A stretch of DNA of 64,000 nucleotides from Vibrio palustris (lineage in GTDB: Bacteria; Pseudomonadota; Gammaproteobacteria; Enterobacterales; Vibrionaceae): positions 2,542,001-2,606,000 of the forward strand of contig NZ_AP024887.1 in assembly GCF_024346995.1 (NCBI RefSeq), written 5' to 3'. Position numbers and translations under genes: made by a program. The notes under the pieces are model-generated. The model worked only from the letters and a program-made list of their open reading frames with translations, searched no databases and had not been told where the DNA came from. This document shows positions 58,533 to 64,000 of the stretch, one piece after another. The first letter of the stretch is position 1, and every line of letters starts with the position of its first letter.

Positions 58533-60047
58533 ATGGATAACGCCCCTTCATACCTCGAATTTTGTAACATTTCTAAACACTTTCCAGGCGTAAAAGCGCT
58601 AACTGATATTAGTTTTAGAGCCAATAGCGGAAGCGTACATGCCCTTATGGGTGAAAATGGCGCAGGTAAATCAACTCTTTTAAAAACCTTAAGTGGCTTA
58701 CACCAGCCGACTGAAGGACATTTCAATATTGATGGTAAAGACTATACATTTACCAATGCAAATGACGCCTTAGACCAAGGCATTGCAATCATTTATCAAG
58801 AGCTCAATCTCGTTCCTGAGCTCAGTGTGGCGGAAAATATCTTCCTAGGACAATTCCCGACTCATAATGGTCGTGTCGATTTTGACACACTCAATAAAAA
58901 AGCACGTGAACAACTAGAACGCTTAGGCGAATACTTTGATCCCTCCTACCCGCTTAAAGATTTTTCTATTGGGCAATGGCAGATGGTCGAAATTGCGAAA
59001 GCACTTAGCCGTAACGCACAAATTATTGCCTTCGACGAACCAACCAGTAGTTTGTCGCAACGTGAGATTGAAAACCTATTTAAAGTGATTCGCGAACTGC
59101 GTGATTCAGGAAAAATTATTCTTTATGTCTCGCACCGCATGGAAGAGATTTTCCACCTCTGTGATGCTTTAACTATTTTCAAAGATGGCACCCATGTAGA
59201 AACATTCCACGACCTTAGCAAACTGACCCATGACCGGTTAGTCGAGTTGATGGTTGGTCGAGAAATCGATGATATTTATAACTATCGCTCACGACCACTC
59301 GGTGAAAGTGGCTTACGTCTTGAAAACATAGAAGGTCATGGCCTTACTGCCCCAGTCTCTTTGGATATTAAACAAGGAGAGATTTTAGGATTATTTGGCT
59401 TGGTCGGTGCTGGGCGTACTGAATTGACACGTTTGATTTTCGGCGCTGAGAAATATACTAACGGCACACTCTATCACCATGGAGTACCACTCAAAGTACA
59501 AAGTCCGGAAGATGCGATTCGTGCCGGTATTACGTTATGCCCAGAAGATCGTAAGGCTGACGGGATCGTGCCTATTTTATCCGTTGCCGAAAATACGAAT
59601 ATTAGCGCCCGCCGCTGGAATTTACGCTTCAAAAGCCTGATTGATTTTAAGTGGGAAGGCGAAAATGCTCAAAAACAACGTAAGTCGCTCAATATTAAAA
59701 CATCGTCATTAGAACAACGTATCGGTGATCTTTCCGGGGGAAACCAACAAAAAGTGATTTTAGGTCGCTGGCTATCTACTGCCATGAGCGTGATCTTACT
59801 CGATGAGCCCACTCGTGGTATCGACATCGGAGCCAAATCTGAAATTTACGAGTTAATTTTTAAGTTAGCGGAAAATGGCGTCACCGTTTTGGTGGTGTCG
59901 AGTGATTTACCTGAAGTGCTAGGCATTTCAGATCGCCTACTTGTGATGAAAGAAGGCGCGATTTCTGGTGAATTACAACGCGATGAATTTAACGAACAAA
60001 CCGCACTGCGCCTTGCCATGATAGGCAAGGATCAGACCGCAGCTTAA
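58533..60047 (+). CDS. araG: L-arabinose ABC transporter ATPase AraG
   Basis: 504 residues with two ATPase domains. The first has GENGAGKSTLLK (Walker A), FSIGQWQMVEIAKAL and IIAFDEPTSSL (Walker B). The second has FGLVGAGRTELTRLIFG, the degenerate second Walker A of sugar importers, with LSGGNQQKVILGRWL and ILLDEPTRGID. A good AAGGAG site precedes the ATG. Cytoplasmic partner of AraH. Confidence 0.96.
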   Translation: MDNAPSYLEFCNISKHFPGVKALTDISFRANSGSVHALMGENGAGKSTLLKTLSGLHQPTEGHFNIDGKDYTFTNANDALDQGIAIIYQELNLVPELSVAENIFLGQFPTHNGRVDFDTLNKKAREQLERLGEYFDPSYPLKDFSIGQWQMVEIAKALSRNAQIIAFDEPTSSLSQREIENLFKVIRELRDSGKIILYVSHRMEEIFHLCDALTIFKDGTHVETFHDLSKLTHDRLVELMVGREIDDIYNYRSRPLGESGLRLENIEGHGLTAPVSLDIKQGEILGLFGLVGAGRTELTRLIFGAEKYTNGTLYHHGVPLKVQSPEDAIRAGITLCPEDRKADGIVPILSVAENTNISARRWNLRFKSLIDFKWEGENAQKQRKSLNIKTSSLEQRIGDLSGGNQQKVILGRWLSTAMSVILLDEPTRGIDIGAKSEIYELIFKLAENGVTVLVVSSDLPEVLGISDRLLVMKEGAISGELQRDEFNEQTALRLAMIGKDQTAA

Positions 60048-60064
60048 ATACAAGGATTCTAGAT

Positions 60065-61048
60065 ATGTCAGTATCAACTTCTCATTCACAAGAAAATGCT
60101 AACAAAAAACGTTCAATAAGTCTGGCGGGGATTTGGGACACGTTTGGTATGTTAATCGTGTTCGCCGTCTTATTCCTACTCTGTAGCTTATTTATTCCTT
60201 ACTTTGCCACCTTTATTAATATGAAAGGCCTAGGGCTGGCTATTTCCATGAGTGGCATGGTCGCCTGTGCCATGTTGTTTTGCCTTGCTTGTGGCGAGTT
60301 AGACCTGTCGGTAGCATCCGTTATCGCCTGCTCCGGTGTCGTCACAGCAGTGGCCATTAATGCCACCAGCAGTGTCGCACTCGGTATCGGCGCAGGATTA
60401 CTCTCAGGGGTCGCATTTGGTTTACTCAATGGGTTTATCATTGCTAAATTACAAATTAACGCACTAATTACCACGCTTGCTACCATGCAGATCGCCCGTG
60501 GTCTCGGCTATATTATTTCGGATGGGAAAGCGGTTGGTATTACTGAAGAGAGCTTCTTCTCTCTGGGTAACTCATCATTGTTCGGTATCCCTACTCCCGT
60601 ATGGCTAACCATCGCCGCTTTCATCATTTTTGCCTTTCTACTTAACCGCACCGTTTATGGTAGAAACACCTTAGCGATTGGCGGCAATGAAGAAGCAGCA
60701 CGTTTGGCTGGGGTAAGCGTTGTTAAAACGAAGATGTGGATTTTTGTTATCTCTGGTTTTATTTCCGCACTCGCTGGCGTCATTCTGGCTGCCCGTATGA
60801 CCAGTGGACAACCCATGACGTCTGTTGGCTTTGAGCTCGTGGTGATTTCAGCATGTGTCTTGGGTGGTGTGTCACTGAAAGGCGGTATTGGTAAAGTCTC
60901 CTACGTCATTGCGGGTGTGCTTATTTTAGGTACTGTTGAAAACGCCATGAATCTACTTAATATGTCACCATTCGCACAATATGTTGTACGTGGTAGCATT
61001 TTACTAGCTGCGGTTATTTTTGACCGTTATAAACAGAAAAAACGTTAA
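60065..61048 (+). CDS. araH: L-arabinose ABC transporter permease AraH
   Basis: 327 residues with about ten membrane helices. The permease signature of the ribose/arabinose type is NEEAARLAGVSVVKTKMWIF, with the GGNEEAARLAGV EAA loop. Last gene of araFGH, 17 bases after araG, followed by a terminator. Confidence 0.95.
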   Translation: MSVSTSHSQENANKKRSISLAGIWDTFGMLIVFAVLFLLCSLFIPYFATFINMKGLGLAISMSGMVACAMLFCLACGELDLSVASVIACSGVVTAVAINATSSVALGIGAGLLSGVAFGLLNGFIIAKLQINALITTLATMQIARGLGYIISDGKAVGITEESFFSLGNSSLFGIPTPVWLTIAAFIIFAFLLNRTVYGRNTLAIGGNEEAARLAGVSVVKTKMWIFVISGFISALAGVILAARMTSGQPMTSVGFELVVISACVLGGVSLKGGIGKVSYVIAGVLILGTVENAMNLLNMSPFAQYVVRGSILLAAVIFDRYKQKKR

Positions 61049-61075
61049 ATAAAATCTCCCGTCTTTTTATTTTAC

Positions 61076-61107
61076 AGAGCCTAAATAATATTTAGGCTCT
61101 TTTTTTA
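61076..61107 (+). terminator. Terminator of araFGH
   Basis: AGAGCCTAAATA pairs with TATTTAGGCTCT, followed by seven T, 28 bases after araH. Confidence 0.88.
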
Positions 61108-61221
61108 TATCAATTATTCTTCATTATTTATTTCTATAATTAAATTAAATATTTATTTTAATATCAAAAATAAATCAATCCTATTTTTTTGTGAACAAGA
61201 TGTAAAAATACTTGCTATTAA

Positions 61222-61238
61222 AATGGATAATTCCGCTA
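61222..61238 (+). promoter_or_regulatory. AraC half-site upstream of the YtfQ-type gene
   Basis: AATGGATAATTCCGCTA differs at one base of 17 from the araF site at 57326. It lies in the 326-base AT-rich gap after araH. Confidence 0.7.
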
Positions 61239-61250
61239 CTAAAAATGTTA

Positions 61251-61266
61251 TGTGATTAATCTCGAC
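61251..61266 (+). promoter_or_regulatory. Probable CRP site upstream of the YtfQ-type gene
   Basis: TGTGATTAATCTCGAC: one intact TGTGA half, the second half degenerate. It follows the AraC half-site by 12 bases, the same layout as at araF. Confidence 0.5.
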
Positions 61267-61374
61267 TACCTGAAATAATTATAAATATATGCTTTCTAAC
61301 GCATACTAATAATAGATATATATTTTAATTTAAATCCGTGAAATAAATCCGTTAACAAAAATAGGAACATCAAT

Positions 61375-62337
61375 ATGTTTAAAAAACTTTCTACAGCTGT
61401 AGCAATCAGTTCATTATTGATGTCTGGTTCGCTTATGGCGCAATCCCTTACTGTAGGTTTTTCGCAAATAGGGTCTGAATCAGGTTGGAGAGCGGCAGAA
61501 ACGTCTGTTGCCAAAACTGAAGCAGCCAAACGAGACATCAACTTAAAAATATCCGATGCTCAACAAAAACAAGAAAACCAAATCAAAGCAGTACGCTCAT
61601 TTATTGCACAAGGCGTCGATGCGATTTTTATTGCGCCTGTGGTACAAACTGGTTGGGGCCCTGTCCTAGAAGAAGCCAAAGATTATGACATTCCCGTTTT
61701 TCTTCTTGACCGTGGCATCAGTGTCAAAGATAAGTCTCTTTATATGACGGCGATTACCGCTGACAACGTCTTGGAAGGCAAAGTGGCTGGAGACTGGCTA
61801 ATCAGTAAAGTGAAAGATCGTAAAAACTGTGACGTCGTCGAGCTGCAAGGGACGGTTGGCGCAAGCGTCGCTCTCGATCGTAAAAAAGGTTTCCACGAAG
61901 CGATAGAAAATACGAAAAACATCCACATTGTTCGAACTCAATCTGGCGAATTTACTCGTAGTAAAGGTAAAGAAGTCATGGAGAGTTTTATTAAAGCCGA
62001 AAATGATGGAAAGAATATTTGTGCCGTTTTTTCACATAACGACGATATGGCAATTGGTGCCATTCAAGCAATAAAAGAAGCAGGTTTACAACCTGGAAAA
62101 GATATTTTAATCGTCTCTATCGATGCGGTTCCTGATATTTTCAAAGCAATGAAAAAAGGTGAAAGTAACGCCACTGTTGAATTAACACCAAATATGGCAG
62201 GCCCTGCTTTTGATGCGCTGGTTGCTTATAAAGAAAAAGGCATTACTCCACCGAAAAAAATAGTGACAAAATCAACATTATTCTTGCCTAAAGATGCCGA
62301 CAAAGAACTAAAACTCAAAGAAAACCTTGGTTATTAA
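61375..62337 (+). CDS. Sugar-binding periplasmic protein, YtfQ family
   Basis: 320 residues. Signal peptide about 1-22 (SLLMSGSLMAQ), then a type-1 periplasmic fold: LTVGFSQIGSESGWRAAETS, SDAQQKQENQIKAVRSFIAQ, IFIAPVVQTGWGPVL, VFLLDRGI, VELQGTVGASVALDRKKGF, FSHNDDMAIGAIQAIKEAG and SIDAVPD. These are the markers of E. coli YtfQ, a galactofuranose-binding protein. Here, behind an AraC site and beside ara genes, the ligand may be arabinofuranose or an arabinooligosaccharide; that is inference. A hairpin follows. Confidence 0.88.
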   Translation: MFKKLSTAVAISSLLMSGSLMAQSLTVGFSQIGSESGWRAAETSVAKTEAAKRDINLKISDAQQKQENQIKAVRSFIAQGVDAIFIAPVVQTGWGPVLEEAKDYDIPVFLLDRGISVKDKSLYMTAITADNVLEGKVAGDWLISKVKDRKNCDVVELQGTVGASVALDRKKGFHEAIENTKNIHIVRTQSGEFTRSKGKEVMESFIKAENDGKNICAVFSHNDDMAIGAIQAIKEAGLQPGKDILIVSIDAVPDIFKAMKKGESNATVELTPNMAGPAFDALVAYKEKGITPPKKIVTKSTLFLPKDADKELKLKENLGY

Positions 62338-62374
62338 GCGACTTTATTAACGTAAAGGTTACTAGGAAAGTTCT

Positions 62375-62402
62375 ATACCCATACTCCCTTGAGTATGGGT
62401 AT
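62375..62402 (+). other. mRNA-stabilising hairpin between the YtfQ- and YtfR-type genes
   Basis: ATACCCATACTC pairs perfectly with GAGTATGGGTAT around CCTT, without a T run, 38 bases after the stop and 17 before the next ATG. A second instance of the araF-araG arrangement. Confidence 0.55.
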
Positions 62403-62418
62403 CACAACGGAGTGAAGA

Positions 62419-63930
62419 ATGATGTCTACAGAAACGTCACACACTGATTTATTGCTCGATGCAAAACGCATTTGCAAATTTTTCCCCGGTGTAAAAGCCT
62501 TAGAAAATGTCGACTTTTCGCTACGTAAAGGCGAAATAATGGCACTTTTAGGTGAAAACGGTGCGGGTAAATCAACTTTAGTCAAAACACTGACTGGTGT
62601 TTATCAAAAGGACTCTGGTGACATTCGGTTGGAGGGGCAAACTGTCTCGCCACAAAGCACTGCCGATGCGCAACAACTGGGAATTGGTACCGTATATCAA
62701 GAGGTTAACCTTCTCCCCAATATGTCCATTATGGATAATTTATTCATTGGGCACGAGCCGAAAAAATTCGGCTTTGTCGATAGAAAAACGATGGCTATTA
62801 AAGCGCAAGAGATTGTGGAAAGCTATGGTTTGAACATTGATGTCAGCTTACCTCTCAATCAATTTTCCGTTGCAATACAGCAAGTCATCGCTATTGCGCG
62901 GGCGATTTCAATGTCTGCGAAGATTCTGATATTAGATGAGCCTACCGCCAGCTTAGATGGCAATGAAGTGAAAATGCTGTTTGATATCATGCGTGATCTT
63001 AAACAACAGGGTGTCAGCCTCGTGTTTATCACGCACTTTCTCGATCAAGTGTATGAAGTCAGCGACCGCATTACTGTATTACGTAACGGTCAATTGGTGG
63101 GAACTCGTGAAACAGCAGAGTTACCGCAAATTGAACTCGTGCAAATGATGCTCGGTCACGAACTTGACGGTAACGCTATGCAGCGTGCGGGCAAAACCAA
63201 ATGGCAAGGTAACTCAGTTATTAAGCTATCAGACTTTGGCAAGAAAGGCACCATAGACCCCTTTGATATGGAAATTCATGCTGGGGAAATTGTCGGCTTA
63301 GCCGGACTACTCGGCTCAGGCCGAACAGAAACCGCACAAGTCATCTTTGGGATACAACCTAGTGACTCTGGCGAGTGTCAATTGCATGGCAAGCCTGTCT
63401 CTATAAAAAGTGCACGCCAAGCCTCACACCTCGGTCTTGGGTACTGTCCAGAAGATCGTAAAACTGATGGTATCATTGGCGCAGCTTCAGTCCGTGAAAA
63501 CATCATATTAGCGCTACAGGCACAACGTGGTTGGTTCAAGCCTCTTTCAACCAAGGAGCAGGCAGAAATCGCGGAACGCTTTGTTAAACAGCTCGCGATT
63601 AAAACCCCCAATATCGAACAACCGATCGAATTCCTTTCAGGCGGTAACCAACAAAAAGTCTTACTTGCACGATGGCTACTGACCAAACCGAAATTCTTGA
63701 TTCTCGATGAGCCTACCCGCGGTATTGATGTCGGGGCACACGCAGAAATCATTCGTTTAATAGAAAGTCTCTGTGCTGATGGCCTCGCGTTATTAGTCAT
63801 TTCATCAGAGCTCGAAGAACTCACCGGGTATGCCGATCGAGTCATGGTATTAAAAGATCGCAAGCAAGTCGCTGAAATTTCTTCTGAAGAACTTTCTGTC
63901 CCAGCCATCATGCAAGCGATAGCAAATTAA
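62419..63930 (+). CDS. Sugar ABC transporter ATPase, YtfR family
   Basis: 503 residues with two ATPase domains: GENGAGKSTLVKTLTG, IAIARAISM-type signature and ILDEPTASLDG in the first; GLLGSGRTETAQVIFG, SGGNQQKVLLARWL and LILDEPTRGID in the second. The middle GYCPEDRKTDGIIGAASVRE block matches the ribose/galactofuranose importers. Couples to the YtfQ-type binding protein and the permease that follows. Two adjacent ATG codons (62419, 62422) are possible starts. Confidence 0.93.
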   Translation: MMSTETSHTDLLLDAKRICKFFPGVKALENVDFSLRKGEIMALLGENGAGKSTLVKTLTGVYQKDSGDIRLEGQTVSPQSTADAQQLGIGTVYQEVNLLPNMSIMDNLFIGHEPKKFGFVDRKTMAIKAQEIVESYGLNIDVSLPLNQFSVAIQQVIAIARAISMSAKILILDEPTASLDGNEVKMLFDIMRDLKQQGVSLVFITHFLDQVYEVSDRITVLRNGQLVGTRETAELPQIELVQMMLGHELDGNAMQRAGKTKWQGNSVIKLSDFGKKGTIDPFDMEIHAGEIVGLAGLLGSGRTETAQVIFGIQPSDSGECQLHGKPVSIKSARQASHLGLGYCPEDRKTDGIIGAASVRENIILALQAQRGWFKPLSTKEQAEIAERFVKQLAIKTPNIEQPIEFLSGGNQQKVLLARWLLTKPKFLILDEPTRGIDVGAHAEIIRLIESLCADGLALLVISSELEELTGYADRVMVLKDRKQVAEISSEELSVPAIMQAIAN

Positions 63931-63939
63931 GGCGATATT

Positions 63940-64000
63940 ATGAGTGTTTTAAATCCTACGTCTGAATCCGGATCGCATAAGAAACGATCATTTCATATGC
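63940..64000 (+). CDS. Probable sugar ABC transporter permease (YtfT-type), cut by window end
   Basis: ATG at 63940, 9 bases after the YtfR-type stop, opening MSVLNPTSESGSHKKRSFHM, a polar cytoplasmic start, and then leaving the window. Order and short gap point to the first permease of the YtfQRT-YjfF set. The call rests on context only. Confidence 0.55.
   Translation, partial: MSVLNPTSESGSHKKRSFHM

Overview
The window is a near-continuous stretch of chromosome from a gammaproteobacterium of the family Vibrionaceae, most likely Vibrio in the broad sense. The evidence is gene content and order (plsB-ubiA-ubiC-fliL-like-glpG-glpE, rpoH-ftsX-ftsE-ftsY-rsmD, lptM-lysA-dapF-DUF484-xerC-yigB, cyaY-cyaA/hemCDXY, hemN-DUF2489-yihI, engB-spf-polA-ryhB-hemB, tatD-tatCBA-ubiBJE-rmuC). 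These blocks match the origin-proximal arm of Vibrio chromosome 1 and, in part, Escherichia coli. The species cannot be named from the sequence. No rRNA, tRNA, insertion sequence, phage gene or CRISPR array was seen.

Layout. 1-11 kb: lipid (plsB), ubiquinone (ubiA, ubiC), rhomboid/rhodanese (glpG, glpE), heat-shock sigma factor (rpoH), cell-division ABC complex and SRP receptor (ftsX, ftsE, ftsY), rRNA methylation (rsmD). 11-17 kb: a more variable stretch with a MarC-type membrane protein, a YhhN protein, a very AT-rich gap, a 25-residue membrane peptide, a HEPN/DUF4145-like membrane protein, an acyltransferase, Dps, a possible gene remnant, then pldB-yigL. 17-24.5 kb: EVE protein, lipoprotein, DTW-domain protein, and the lysine/recombinase operon. 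24.5-35 kb: cyaY, cyaA, the haem operon hemCDXY, hemN, yihI and a methyltransferase. 35-37 kb: a secreted GH43-CBM42 arabinan-active enzyme set among housekeeping genes. 37-51 kb: engB, Spot 42 RNA, polA, RyhB RNA, hemB, Tat export, ubiquinone genes, rmuC and a DMT transporter. 51.6-64 kb: a complete L-arabinose locus (araBDA, an unknown gene, araC; divergent araFGH) followed by a second sugar ABC transporter of the YtfQ/YtfR/YtfT type, cut by the window end.

How the genes fit together. Two small RNAs too short to show as proteins are recognisable by sequence: Spot 42 beside polA and RyhB beside hemB, the latter behind a Fur-box promoter. The arabinose block reads as one regulon: near-identical AraC half-sites lie 11-12 bases upstream of CRP-type sites ahead of both araF and the YtfQ-type gene, so AraC and cAMP-CRP probably control both importers. 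The secreted GH43 enzyme 15 kb away could supply arabinose or arabino-oligosaccharides. CyaA, which makes the cAMP, is also in the window and carries a conserved CRP site at its promoter.

Other notable points are two intergenic DnaA-box/GATC clusters (upstream of glpE and upstream of polA), an in-frame hexanucleotide repeat in ftsY, and two unannotated-looking small proteins (25 and 53 residues). Starts were chosen from Shine-Dalgarno spacing and remembered family N-termini, and all family calls rest on recognition of motifs and neighbours, not on database searches.
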